From Strix aluco (Eukaryota > Chordata > Aves > Strigiformes > Strigidae), in assembly GCF_031877795.1 (NCBI RefSeq), contig NC_133946.1:11693144-11757143 (forward strand): a stretch of DNA of 64,000 bases, given 5' to 3'. Below the pieces are notes generated by a model, which saw nothing but the letters and a program-made list of their open reading frames with translations, searched no databases and was not told where the DNA came from. Below, one piece after another: positions 12,097 to 25,139 of this stretch. Made by a program: the position numbers and the translations under genes. Every line of letters begins with the position of its first letter. The first letter of the stretch is position 1.

Positions 12097-15000
12097 GCAG
12101 AATGTGCCCATCTCATGTTACCTTGCAGTAAGTAACAGAGCAGCAAGAACAGGAAAGCAACTTCTACCAAACCTGGAGGTGAATGCATCTAATTGCCCCC
12201 ACAGTGCTTACCTACAGTATCAAATACTGAACTGGAAGTCAGGATACTGGGGGTGGAAACCCCATTTTGCTCTTGATCTTATCAACTTTTTCTTCCTACT
12301 CTACCAGCCCAATTTAAGCTGCCTCTGGGGATGCATCCGCTGCCTGCCGCAGCAGATTCTCAGTCCTGGTTGAGACCTCAGCACTGCTAGAATTCTTCTG
12401 CCATGCTCACATCCTCATTGCTTCTTCTTTTCACAGTCAATCTATTACTTCTACAACCAGGACTTTACTCACTCTACTTTCCTTGGTTAGGCATATTTTT
12501 TTTCCACTTGCGAGAAGGACAGATCCTAACGCACATTTCACACGTACAATCTCCTATGGAAGGTCCAAAGCAGCAAACCCAGCTGCCGCAGTAACTGTGT
12601 CTGCCTGGATGAGTCAAGTCCAGAAGAACACAGTCCCCTTGGGCAGGTCACAGAGAACAAGGCACTATTTCAGCTGCACCTCGGGGGACTTTGAAGATCG
12701 AGGTCAACATCTTAAACTGACAAACCAGTGAGACAGCACCTACGGCAAGACACAAACTTAACAGCTTTAGGAATGGGAGAAGTTACATGTTTTTAAGTTC
12801 AACATGCTCGTTCTGAGTTGAGACAAACTATTATTCCCAAAGCATCAGTCTTCATTGAGAAATAAAGAACAAAGAGTGAGCTGACAAACAACAGCTTCTG
12901 TTCAAAGTATTCAGGGTGTAGGAAAAAAAACAGATCCACTAGAGAGGGGCACGCTTCTTGCCCCCTCCAGACAAGAGCCCAACCAAGAGCCCTGGCGCAG
13001 CCTCAGGCACTGAGCATGCTTTGACTCTTCCCCTTCAGAGAGCTCTGCGGCAGCCTCTCAATGCAGGACTTCAGGGGGAGGTAGCAGATGGGTCAGCTTC
13101 AGGGCAGGACAGGACTGAATCCACACTTCCCTGAGCACATGCGGGTCCAGAAAGAGCTGAGCTCGCTGGCTGAGAAGCAAAGGGTATCAGTTTGGTTCCC
13201 CATCAAGCTAAAGCAGGTACCGCAGCCATCAGCCCATGGCTGGCTTTTCATCAGCACAAATGCACCGAGTTTTCAACACAGATTTATAACTGTGTCCATA
13301 TATATAAGCCCCAAAATGCACAGACTTCAAAAGGTAAAGCATCCCAATGAATCCCACCCAAGAGACTGAGGCTCCCATGCCAGACTACCCCTTGGTGCAG
13401 AACCATTCAGAGTCAGGGATGAAAGAATAATAAAAATTTTAAAAAGGCTACAAACTTTCTTTGCACTGCCCCTACCAGCTGATTCCAAGTGAAGCAGCCT
13501 CAGACTGCTACCCAAGAACGTCTCTGCCTACTCAGCTAATGGAGCTGAGTATGTTTCACCATGGCCTTCCCTCGCCCTTCCCCAAACTTCAGTTCTCCAA
13601 CATAGTAGACCAAAAAAATCTGCTTTTGTAATACCCAGCCTCAACCTTTCAGTACTCCCATCCTCACCGCAAAGGCCTTTGCACACTATATTCCAAACTC
13701 TTTGCCTCCTCAAGGTGAAAGGTGCTTGTGAAGCAATGCCATGTTCAAGCTTAGGCCCACAGGAAAGAAGGCATTTTCCTTCAGGGGCTGCAAAGTCGGG
13801 CGGGTTCGCAGGTAGGTCTACAGCCTCCACTGTTTTAAGTGACTAATGCAAAATCAGACATTCCCAAGTCTTACAGGCCGAGAGCCACTTTCAGCCCCAA
13901 CAAGTTTCCACCTAGACCACTGAAGCTGTTGCTGAAAAACCTCAGAAGGCACAATGGCTCCACAGCCCATGGAAGGCATCACATGAAGCTGATTTACACC
14001 AGCTGATATCCCCAGCCATGGTAAAGGTGAAGCTAAAGGGGCAAGATCTCACCCAGGCATTGTCCTTTGATAATCACCTGTGGGTGAGCCAAGGGTTTTA
14101 CATCAGTTCCTAACGAGATGATAAAACTCATTTTGCTCACTTTTGCAGAGAGGTTTGCTCTGTTGACACATCACTGCCGCCCACACAGGTAGGTTATGGA
14201 CTCAGCCCAGCGTCACTAACTAATGAGCACGGGAATACACATCACTTCTCTCCTAGAGACTCATCTCCCCACCTTACCAGGAAATACCCTTCTTTTTACC
14301 TTGCTTATTGTGTTTTTTACATAGCTCTTCTAGCCCCAATGAGTGCAATCAATGCAGTATATTTAAATCATGTCTTGTTTTTCTAGAGGTCAAAACGAGA
14401 CCTTGAAAACCATTTTTTTTATTTCATCACATTATCAGACTGGGAACAAACACCACACACATGCACAAAACGACTACAGATTCTTTGAAGACAGCTCTCT
14501 AGGAAGCACTTAACACTGCACACAACTCCAGCCACTCTTTTTTGAACAGTCAGATAAACAGGGGAACATGAAAAAGCAGCAAATGGAATGGAAATTGCTA
14601 CCAGAGCACAGGGAAGGTCTCTCACTAGGTCATTCCATGGTGTTCACGGTGCATGAGTGGCCAAAGGCAGCAGCATGTTCGTGGGCTAAACTGGCAAACA
14701 CAGGGCTGGGTGTGCCACTGGGAACAGAGGGTGAGGGTGTGACAGGAGGCTTCCACCTCACCAGGCATGTCCACAAAAAGTCCCGCAGCTTCCCAGGGAT
14801 GAATAGCAGCTCCGACACCTGCCCCCCGATGGTACCCAGGGCATACATGGCTGGGTTAGATGTCTGGTTTGATGTTGTTCTGCAGTTCACAATTTGTGCT
14901 CTTTAAGATCCCGGTGAAAAACCTGCAGTTGATCCCCAGGCTCACATGACCGTATTTTTCAGCTGACAATGATGCACGCACCATAGTCTGCAGAAAATTG

Positions 15001-17979
15001 AGGAATAAAACTCATTTGGACACCACTGTTGGAAATGTATACATCCAGAAGAGCAGATGATTATCAAACCACTGCATCTGGAAGAAATATTTTCCCGAGC
15101 AGAATGAACAGTGGCTTGTAATACAAAATTTATCTGAAAACAGCATTAACAAGGAATCCCACTTAAGCTCATTGCCAACAAATCTTCCCCCTTTTCACAG
15201 GTGTACAACAAACCAGGACTAAACTTTCTGCTGACATCCTCCCTGCTTTTTCCTCCTAGAAGCATCAGAATTGCCTCTCCTAGGAATTTGCAGTTCCATT
15301 TCCTGTCGCAGCCTGAACCAGGATGGCAGAAGTGTGAAAACAGTAGGATGTAACAAGTAAGAATCAGCTCCAGGAGAACTGGGAGAGGTTTCAGATTGCT
15401 ATTTTAGTTCAGTTAAATAACTCTTCCTTGCACAGGGTTATCAACATGAGTCCAGTACATTCTCCTTATTCAGCTACCAAAGCCAAGCACACAGAAATGG
15501 AAAAAGTCAAAGTAACAGCTGCTTTTGATTTTTTTCTGCAAGGAAAAACTACTGTGAGATCAGGGAGCATTAACACATTCAAAACTACATTATTTTAACT
15601 AAGGTGAAAACCCATGTTGACCTTGTATATAAAAGAATCTATTTCAATCTTTAAAGCAGTTAAAGCTTCATGTTGCCTTAGTGTAACTCAGCAAGGAGCC
15701 AAACCTAAGCTCAGTCAAGCTGACTTTGAAGAATGAACAAGTAGTTTGGTCTAACCAAGAACTAGGCTGCATTAAGAGCTGGCCCCAAAGGTGGCTGGAG
15801 CAATCACGCACAAATGAACTACTGAAAAAGCACTCTTCTCCATCCTGGGGGGAAAAAAATAATGAAATTATCCCAGATTGAAAAAGCAGTAACCCAGCCT
15901 AAACCAGGATCACTTTAGCTTCAGGGCTGCACCGTGAGGTCATGGATAAGGCTTTCCAAGAAAATCCTGTGCCAGTGCTTGTAAGGGCAACCACAACTTG
16001 GTGCAACTCTGAATAAAGTGTTGTCAGTCTGCAAATATTGTAGGTTGTATTTTCAGACAACCTGTATCAGTGCTCTCCCACACATACAGGTGAGCAAATA
16101 CAAGATACAGATAGATACGTGTGTAATCTATGGGGATACACAGGGAGAAGCACAACTCTACACATTCATTCTCACACATAAAGGTGGGTGAGTCCAGCTT
16201 CTTCAGACCATGAAAACCAAAGATGCACAGTCAGATTACATGGCCATTAATCATTGCTGTCCTATTGCTTGAAAAGTGGTGGTTATTTTCAAAATACAGC
16301 CCTCAGAACCCTGCTCAGATGTTAAGTGTGTGTGGGTCTGTGTACATGCACATTTCCTCATTGCAAAATGAACAATGAAGAGCTAATTTTTGACTCTAGA
16401 TTCCTCCACAGAGACTGTGTTCAGAGTCGCAACCACAGACAGCACAGGTTCACACCCAAACTTTTTTTTTTTTATTAAAAAAACCACAACATTCACCCTC
16501 TTGAAGCCCTGCACTTAGTGAACTTTCCTCTCCACAAACCAATGTGTGAAACCTACAGCTCAGCCCGCTGGAAACCCCTGGGACTAGAGCTTAACATCTG
16601 AACAAATGGCAAAGTTTCTTGTTTCAGTCAATGCCCAGGGCACTGTCAAGCCACCCTTGACAGGCTTTTCTCAGTTTCAGAAATGTGTCATGGAAACAAC
16701 AGGCCAAAGACAACTCATGTTATCTGGGAGAACTCCCTGCCTCCAGAAAGCTGCCTGAGACCGACACCAAACAAAAGCAGAGCCTCTGAAATGTGAACAC
16801 CTCTGCTATAAAGCCAGCCAAGTGGCTCTCCCCACTCCAGCTCTGAATGACTGTCTACTCACAGGAGTTTCTAAATGTTAAAAACAACACAATAAATCCC
16901 TTTCAGACATACTTTTTACTCTCAAGAGTTTTCCCACCAAGGAAACATTCACTAAGGCTCTCCTGCAAGTAGGACCGACTCTTTATACTGTGCAGATGGC
17001 TCACAGGGCAATAAAATGTCTCAAAATGGGCCTCACCAAATTGATGAGACAAGGTTGAAGCCGCCAATGCATCGCTACCTTGAGCTACCAGCAGCTTCCT
17101 GCCCAAGGCCTCTGTCCTGAGCAAAACCAGACCTCTTGCTGTTACATCTCAAGTTCAGCATCACTTTTACTATCTTCCCTACCCACCCCATGATCCCTGA
17201 AGATCACTTCCCAAGGCAGCACAAGACAGTGGGTTGTGCAAACTTCACTTACCACGGCTAAATCAGAAGCCAAGGGAATTAAAAGAACATCCCCAACCTC
17301 CCCCCATCTGTTACTGGGTTAACAAGAGAGACAGCACCTTCCCACATAAGACAGAGGAGGTTTCAAAGTGTAAGAGGAAAATGCCAGAGAAGAACTTAAT
17401 CTGATTCCCTGCAGGCTCCGAACAGGAGATTGGAACAGTGAGAAATAAGGCGTATGGCCTCTGGAAGAGCAGACAGCAGAGCATGAGGGATTGTCCCCCA
17501 TCAAGAGCAGAGACGTTCTCTATGACTGAAGGCTCAAGCCTAGCAAAGCACTTGCTCAAGGACTTCAGCCAAGAGAGACAAATTTAAATGCATCTATTTC
17601 ATCCTTCAAACATTGTGAGGCAGGTAGAAAGACCTCATCCCCAGCTCACAAATGTGACCAAGGAGACAGTATAAAGCTTAAAAAGCAACATACAGCCAAT
17701 TAAGAAGTTCATTCGTTATGAAGTCTATAATCTGTCTGTAGAAGTCACACTGCCAGAGGCAGACACCAAGAACAAAAACCAGGGCCAGACAAGGGAGCGT
17801 ATAACATCACGGTAGTGAATTATGATTGTTCCACAGGCTGAGTAGGGCGATCGCACCGCACACCTCAGGGAAGAAGCTGATCATCTGTAGGGTGTCACAT
17901 CAGATTGTCTCCTAATGCCAGGGTCCAGGGAAGGCAGAGCAGCCGCCTTTGCTGAATGAAAAGCACAGGGACAACGGGA

Positions 17980-18160
17980 AGCCATCCAGCCCGCACCTTG
18001 TCCCAGAGCAGGACCAGCTGTGACATCTGTCAGGGAGCTTCAGGAGACCTCTGCTAACAGTGGAGACTCAACCACCCCTCCCAGGATTCTAACCCAGTGT
18101 TTCAAGGTCTGTACAGAGGTAATATCTTTGCCCAATAATCCTCCCTTAATTAAGTCTTCT
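17980..18160 (-). repeat. decayed CR1/L3-like LINE fragment
   Basis: Plus-strand blocks CATCCAGCC, GGAGACTCAACCACCCCTCC, CAGTGTTTCAAGG and AATAATCCTCCC follow the order and spacing of the reverse complement of the CR1-group 3' coding end ('ccatccagcc ... gagattcaaccacctcc ... ccagtgtttcac ... '). The element is on the minus strand. Identity is low and the limits are approximate. Confidence 0.45.
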
Positions 18161-20764
18161 CTGTCCTGAAGCACTAGATGCTATCCACTGACCCTGAACA
18201 CAGGAAATCAATAACACAAGTTTATTTAGCTACATCCTTCAGGGGCCCTTGGAGAGCAAATAAGCATCCCACTGCAAAAGGCAGCAGCAGAATTCAAGCC
18301 ACACTATTTATTGGGGCAGGTGGAACACCAAATCTTCAACAGCCTGTCTCAGCACTTGGGTTTTCAACTAAACACAGGTGTAAGGCAGTAAGTAGCAGGC
18401 TCATAAGTAAATGAGTTTTCTAGCAGACCCTCAGACCAGAGAAGTCAAAAATTAAGCTTATAAAAAAATTAAGAAGAATTAAAGCTTATAAACAACAGGA
18501 CACTGAAGAGTACAGTGTTGGGACTGTCGTGGGGGAGGGGGTAGATGTTCAAGGGCCATACTGCTCTGCCTCACTGGCAGGTCCAGACCCGGGGTGCACC
18601 ACCTGCCCTTGACTCCATTTGCCTTGCGCAAGCAATCTCTTTTCTGTTCTTTAGGGGAAAAAAAAAAATCTCAGAGAGGATTAATTAGCAAGCTTTGTCT
18701 AGTGTCTGACACATTCCCTGACTTTACAAGACCTCTGAGCTCCACACCCCAGAGCTCTGTTTCTGCACCATAGGAGCCTGCTCAACACCCAGCTTGGCAT
18801 TTTTGCTAAAACCCAGCGGACAAAGGAAATATCATTAATGCAGCTCTGGCTTCCTGGCTCTCATTTGCCTTTATGGGTGGTTGTTAGCAAGGAGCTAAGT
18901 TTAGGAACAGAAGGCACACGCCTTCTGGCAGCTGCCTGCACTCGAACAAAAGGACCTGGAAAGAAACTCACACCCATTTGTTCACAGTAAAAAGAAAAGC
19001 TTACACCTGACTTTGGCAAAAGCCAGCAAGATTTAGTATTTAATGAACTTTAGTTGCTCCTTGTTTTACTCAAAGCTGAGACAGCAGAGGGCCTGGCACA
19101 GAGAAGAGAGCCTTAAGAACACTGAATTTCTTTAATACTACCATAGAATTGTTGTCTTCTAGAAGGGTAAGTCTACACTGCAGCCAGGAGGCACGTGGCA
19201 GCCTGAAAAAGCAATTAATCAGTGCGACAGGGAGATGAAGATGCCAGGCTGGAGGTAAAATGTCTCCAGAATGACATGGTTCAGTTTTAAGAGAACTACA
19301 GACCTGTAGCCCTGAGGAGTAGAGGGGAGCAAGAGAGTTGGGAAGGCAGGAGGGAGAGTAACTCACATTGAATTATCTATTGCCACATTTTCTAGCTGGA
19401 GCAGCTTTAGTTGCTCCTAGACTCCACATCAAAATGGTACTAGGGGTAGTGGGATCTCGACCACAGCACACCCAGTACCTTTGCTGGGACCGTTTCTACA
19501 ACTCCACTGCATGTCCTTAGCCAAGCCAGTCTGCCACAACCTCCACTGATGGCAAAGGGGTGCTATTAACAGTTGGATTTATAAACAAAGTTTTGGTGAG
19601 CAGAGGGGAAAAAAGCAGCACCAGTGAAAGAGCAGCAGCTGTTTGCAGAGACATTAAGAAGGACTGGTTTCCTTCCTAGGAGAGGAGAAATTAATTTTGG
19701 GGCACAGGACTAAGATATACTTATTACCTGCTTTTTATTTATTACATTGATCCCTACCACCTCACTGCTTCCTTCTGTGCCTATTTCCTGTACCAACATG
19801 CTGACTCTTTTAAACATCCTTTATCAAGCTCAACATAACATATATTTGAATACCTAGCAACACCAGAGCTCTGATTTTTGTCTCCAACTATGAGACACTA
19901 CAACAGGGTAGAGCTAAGCAATAAAGGAGGATGTAGCATCTTAAATGCAGGAAGACAACACGGACTAGACAAGCATCAGGCAAAAACTGTCAAGACCTCA
20001 TTCAGCCCCAGAGGAACTGCCTGTGTCAATCCTCTCCCCCAGAATTCCAGAACTGGAATTAAGGAAAATCACAGGGAAAGAACTTGTGGGAGGTAGTAAT
20101 TCATCCTCCTTTCACCAGAGGCAGTGATAAATTCTATCAGTGGCAACACCAGAGATCACAGACAGCACAAGAGCTTGGAATGAACCTGTTTCTCACAGGT
20201 GATTTAAGGAAGAACTGAGCAGACACAGAGGCAGCCCCATGAGGCTCTGCCCCTCTCCATCACATTCAACAGCGGGAAAAGGCCAGCAAGAATGTGAATA
20301 CAGAGCAGCAGCTGAGAGGCTGGATTAAAAACCAAGCTGAAGATCTAAGGAATTACACTAGACAAGAAAAGGTCCAAACTCAATCTTAAAATACTCTGTA
20401 GCACAGAAACCAAAAAGTCTCAGACCTCAAAATAAACAGCTCAGTGACATATGCAAAGCAGAGGAAAGGTGTGCTGAAGTCCTAATCAAGTTACAGAATT
20501 TTTCTCTGAAATGCAAAGAAAAGATGGAACAGCAGACAGCTGCTGACTGAAATAGGAGAAGCAAGGGGAGAAGGGGTTTGAGCAAACCCATCATTGAGAG
20601 AAAACAGCCTGAAAAATTAGAAAATCCATTTTGTAGGAATTGCTGTAAATTCACATATAACACTTAAAGATATATAGCCCAAGGCAATTTGTGTATAGAA
20701 TCTATAGAACACCACAGAAGATGCATTTCTATGTCTCAGGAAGGCTTTGTCAGTAGGATGCCCT

Positions 20765-20940
20765 CAGCTCCTGCTACTCAGGTGTACAAAATTGGTCTCA
20801 ACGAGAACACAGACAGATGTAATAAATCAGGGCAAGCGAGGTAAGGGGGCCAGCTCATGCCACTCAGGTGTATGAAATCTGACTTCAACAGGAAAAACAC
20901 AGTCAGGTGTAATAAATCAAGGCAAGGGAGATAAGGGGGC
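20765..20940 (+). repeat. two-copy tandem duplication, unit about 88 bp
   Basis: Copy 1 (20765-20850) and copy 2 (20851-20940) are head to tail. Both begin CAGCTC, share ACTCAGGTGTA and GGTGTAATAAATCA-like blocks, and end in AAGGGGGC. Roughly four in five positions agree by eye, so the duplication is not recent. No ORF spans both copies. Confidence 0.85.
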
Positions 20941-21049
20941 CCATAGAAAAGTCATAATACATACTAACAAACATTCCCTAGACATACTGGGTTAAAGCAA
21001 CATGTCATGAAAATTAAGTATTTCAGGAGGATAGAACATGTCATTAGCT

Positions 21050-21240
21050 GTAGTTCAGAATTACAGAATCATTTGGGTTCGAGGGGACCTTTGAAAAATC
21101 ATCCAGTGCAGTCCAATACCCCTGCCACAGGCAATAAGCTCATCATTGCAGCACTACCCTTCCACATGCATACAGCAGCCCCAGAGCTTTTAGTCAACAC
21201 AGTCCACCTTTTCCCAATTACAGGTATTCTGAGGTTACTC
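21050..21240 (-). repeat. CR1 LINE 3'-end fragment
   Basis: The plus strand reads ACAGAATCATTTGGGTT, then GGGGACCTTTGAAAAATCATC, then CCCCTGCCACAGGCA. This is the reverse complement of the CR1 3' end, whose consensus has the 'tagaatcat...gttggaaggga ccttaaagatcatc...ccctgccatgggcagg' order. The CR1 tail points left, so the element is on the minus strand. It is truncated and diverged. Confidence 0.75.
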
Positions 21241-22118
21241 TGTTTTACTCCCTAATATACCTTCTGCCCCTGTAGTCTTCCTCAGAGCTGCAAGTTCCAT
21301 ACTTCTTCCTGCAAAACCCCAGAGGTTTTCCCTTTATCTCCCAACCCTCCCATTTTTCCTGCTATTAGAGTAAAAATAAAATGCTACTGTTAACTCAAAA
21401 CTCACTGACTCCCTCTGATGCCTTTCTGGGTGACAGTCATTTCTCCAGCTGCTGTCAGCCTCTTTCAGAACTGCTCCAGCTCCTGGTTTAGAAGAGGTTT
21501 TCTGCTGCAACACACCTGACTGGCCTAAGATTTAAGGGAGGGAGAAAACGACTGTAAAAGGAGCAACTAAACCATTCTCAAAAGTAAGCCTCTCACACCA
21601 TAAAGAAAAAAAATAAGAAGGCTAATCTATACCCTAGAATGATGTTTCAGCTGTCTTCTGAACAAGCCAATGTAATGGTTTTGAGGGATTAACATACGGG
21701 GAATAAAGTCAACCCATATCCTAACAGCTTTAGCTTATATCAGTAGGTTTGGGATCAGCCCAATGTGAAGGGAACTAAACCAGCCTCTCTCTCCAGAAGC
21801 TGCTGCTTAGCCAGGGCGCCCTTCAAGCTCCACAGAAGTTGCAGGCAGGGAGACAGCAAGAGGTAACCCCCCTCCAGAAGAGAAAGCTGAGGGGAGATAT
21901 CTGACCTTCCTCCTCGAGGCCTCTGCCAGAAGCCCTCCTCACGCTCACCCCTCCTTGCAGCACTCCTCCCGCCCCACTCAGGGAGGAGGAGGCCCTCCCA
22001 CCCCACAGGCCCCGGGGGTACCCGCCGCGGCAGGCAGAGCCCCAACACACCCTCACCCGCGCACCTACCGCTGCCCTCCACCCCCGTGGCTGGCCAGCGC
22101 AGGGCAGGGGGGCTCCAG

Positions 22119-22146
22119 CAGACAGACAGACAGACCGACCGACCGA
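22119..22146 (+). repeat. tetranucleotide repeat (GACA)n(GACC)n
   Basis: About three GACA units pass directly into three GACC units in the CpG island about 330 bp upstream of the INAFM2 start codon. It is a short compound microsatellite that could vary in length within the promoter. Confidence 0.9.
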
Positions 22147-22199
22147 GGTACCGGCGAGGCGCAGTGCCCGCCATACCCTCACATCCCCTCAGCGGCGGC

Positions 22200-22212
22200 C
22201 GCGCAAGCGCAG
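22200..22212 (+). promoter_or_regulatory. NRF-1-like site
   Basis: The sequence CGCGCAAGCGCAG matches the palindromic NRF-1 consensus (YGCGCAYGCGCR) with one mismatch. It lies about 265 bp upstream of the INAFM2 ATG. Such sites are common in TATA-less CpG-island promoters. Confidence 0.4.
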
Positions 22213-22374
22213 TAGCCACACCCCGTAGCGGGGGCCACCTACCCCTCATCGCCCCTTTAACCACAACCCTCGCCCCCTCCCACTGCGCGCGCGGGCGGGC
22301 GGGCGGTGTTGCCCCTTTAAGCCCCGCCCCGCCGAGCCGCCGGAGCAGCGCGGGCCGCGGCACGAGGCGGCGGC

Positions 22375-22383
22375 ATGTCCTGA
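22375..22383 (+). CDS. minimal upstream ORF (Met-Ser-stop) in the INAFM2 leader
   Basis: ATG TCC TGA lies 96 nt upstream of the INAFM2 ATG and in the same frame. The -3 base is G, a favourable initiation context, whereas the main ATG has C at -3 and A at +4. If the transcript starts upstream of 22375, ribosomes would meet this near start-stop element first. It could lower INAFM2 translation or promote use of a downstream near-cognate codon. Translation of it is inferred. Confidence 0.4.
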   Translation: MS

Positions 22384-22893
<510 letters not shown>

Positions 22894-23470
22894 GGCGGCC
22901 CTCGGCGCTACCCCACCACCACCCCCCGGCCGGGCCCTGCGGACTGCGGGGAGCGGCCGCGCTTCAGCCCCGGGAGGCCGGTGCCGCGCCCGGGGGGCCC
23001 TGCCGAGCCCGGGAGGAGCGGGATGCAGCCCCCCGGCTCGGCGGGGGAGGGAGGCCGGCGGCACCGCGACCCCCGCCGCGGACGAGCCCCGAAGAGCTCG
23101 GGCTGGAGACTGACCTGGCGCGGGGGTCGGCGGGGGAAGGAAGCGGTTTTACTTGGGAGAACTGCGGTATCTTTTTTTTTTTTTTCCCTCCCCCGTTCTT
23201 CCTCAAAAGGGAATTCTGTGGCTTCGTTTTTTTCCTCACCAGGGCTAGCTTCTCCCTTTGAACCTGCATTGAATTCCTGCGCTATTTATGCCAGTCTGTT
23301 ACCTATAAAAGGATATCGGTGTCCAAAATTCCTCAACTATTTACAGGATCAGCTGGGAACAATATGAATTTAGAGGCTGTACTCCATTGTTTAAGTAAAA
23401 ACAGTTTTGTTTAACGATGAGCATAAACTTATTTAAAAACATGTGAAAGGTAAATTGACTTGTTTACTAT

Positions 23471-23476
23471 ATTAAA
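23471..23476 (+). terminator. candidate poly(A) signal ATTAAA for INAFM2 (proximal)
   Basis: This is the common variant hexamer in an AT-rich stretch 0.58 kb after the stop. A T/G-rich segment (TATGTTCTCTTCGG) follows about 35 bp later and could serve as the downstream element. Confidence 0.35.
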
Positions 23477-25133
23477 ATATTTTCCCAATATGAAAGTCTC
23501 TGTAATACAGTATGTTCTCTTCGGGGCTGGGAGGATGATTTGGGAGGCATGTTGAACAGGAAGGGCTCACCGGGTAGCAGAAATGGTTTGCTGGCTGTAA
23601 TGAGCAACTGTGGCATATAATGTTGATTCATTTGTCGTTGGTCTCCTTAGGTGAGGCTGGAGAAACCTCCATGCGAGCCTAACTCCTGCTAATCCTGGCG
23701 TCTAAGCACTGGTGATGAGAAGAGCTTTGGTCTTCCCTGACAGAAGCCGGTGGAGCGCTCACAGCGGGCGCCGAGGGGCAGCTGCGGCGGTGGGCGGCGC
23801 GGTGCATCCTGGCTTTTACACCCGTGCTCTTCCCCGCGTGGGGTGGCCGAGCCCACGCACCATCCCAGCACCTCGCTGGCTCTGTGGCACCCTGGCGCCG
23901 GTGCCGTCGGGAGGTCGGTCTGTGCCAGCCAGCTTGTGATGCGCCCTGGGCAGGTTTTCCTCCCAGCTTGAGGTTTTCCTGCCCTGTAGTCTTCAGAAAT
24001 GTTCTGTGTGCAAAAAAAAAAAAAAAGACCTGTAATTACTGTGGGATGTGAGCTATCAACTAGGAAACTGCAAGACCTCTGTCATTGTGAGCGGCTGCTT
24101 TTCAGATTGATGCTTTCGGTTGAATGCCTTAACTGTGAGGCTGCCAGGCTGTTCTGTGTCCCTTGAAATGATCCCTGGAGTTGAGATTTCCTCTGCTGAG
24201 GGATGAAAACGTGCTCAGATGTGGTGTATGTGTTTCAGTTGTGCAAATCGTGAAGGTTACTGTAAAATATGGGACTTTACTCTTTTTGAAGTTGGAGGGG
24301 AAATAGCTGTATCATACCTGGTGCTGCATTAAGCCTGTGTCATCAGCTGGGTGATTCCTTTACAGCATCTGTTCAAGGTAGAAACCAGGAACGGAGGGTT
24401 TCCAGAAGGAAATCGAGCAAAAGGAGGGAGTGGTTTGGGTGCGATCTTCCACCCTCCTTTTCTGTTTTCTGGAGAGCACACAGGAAAGTTGGTATGTTGT
24501 TGGTGTGCTAAAGAAGGTGGCTAGCTGGTGGGAAGGAAAAAAAGATCATACTTAAGTCATTTTTGCCAAAAGCATGTGTGTGTGACCATTGCCACCCTTC
24601 TGTAGGGTGGGTAGAAGAGCTGGTGAAGATGCTGCAAGCCCGGAGCCGCCGCTCTAGCAGGAGGCTGCCCTGCTCCCCTGTACCTCCTGAGCTGCTTCTA
24701 AACTCTTCCAGTCCATCGGCCGCAGTGGCAGGGGTGCTGGTGTCCTGGCAGCCGCACCGGATCCTGGCTTGGGCCAGGCAGTTGGCCGGGTTTAGCCCCG
24801 TGTTTGTCTGTTCTTGCAGCAGCGGGTGATTTTGTTCCGTTGGTTCTGCCTGTGGTGCGTGGGTACCCGTTTGTGGGGCTGCCACACGCGTGAAGCAGCT
24901 CTGGGCCCTGCTGAGGAGGGTGCTGCTTGTCTCCTTGGTGTGCGCTTCCGGTTGTAGGGGGAAAGGTTTCTGCAGTGCTCTGAGGGAGGAACGAGTAAAA
25001 GAGAAACAAGCCAGGCTCATTGCTTGGTGCCAATCGAGTTTAGTCTTTGTTGGCTCTAGTACTAAATGCAGAACCAGTTGGGAAGCATCTCTGGGAGGGA
25101 GCTTGTGTTTAACTTTTAAAACCTTTGAAGATA

Positions 25134-25139
25134 AATAAA
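25134..25139 (+). terminator. candidate poly(A) signal AATAAA for INAFM2 (distal)
   Basis: This is a canonical hexamer in GATAAATAAAAGC, 2.24 kb after the INAFM2 stop, and the first AATAAA on the plus strand after the gene that I noticed. A GGGTGG-type stretch follows within 15 bp. Confidence 0.35.

Larger units (their letters stand above)
8191..21950. other. intergenic DNA between PLCB2 and INAFM2
   Basis: These 13.8 kb hold no exon chain that I can support on either strand. Open frames here are below about 160 codons and show no family motif. Visible elements are a purine-rich stretch (12066-12096), two CR1-like fragments (about 17980-18160 and 21050-21240), a tandem duplication (20765-20940) and short A/T runs. 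Noncoding transcripts cannot be excluded. Confidence 0.5.
22894..25139 (+). other. probable INAFM2 3' untranslated region
   Basis: Sequence after the INAFM2 stop has no supported exon. Candidate poly(A) signals are ATTAAA at 23471-23476 and AATAAA at 25134-25139. In mammals the gene is a single exon with a long 3'UTR, so a 3'UTR reaching one of these is likely. Which signal is used cannot be told from sequence. A long minus-strand ORF begins within this stretch (see findings). Confidence 0.5.

Noticed and set aside
14419-14906. Overlapping ORFs of 86-112 codons with an AATAAA on the minus strand at about 14418
   Set aside because: No homology, no splice partner and no conserved motif. A lone poly(A) hexamer is common in AT-rich DNA.
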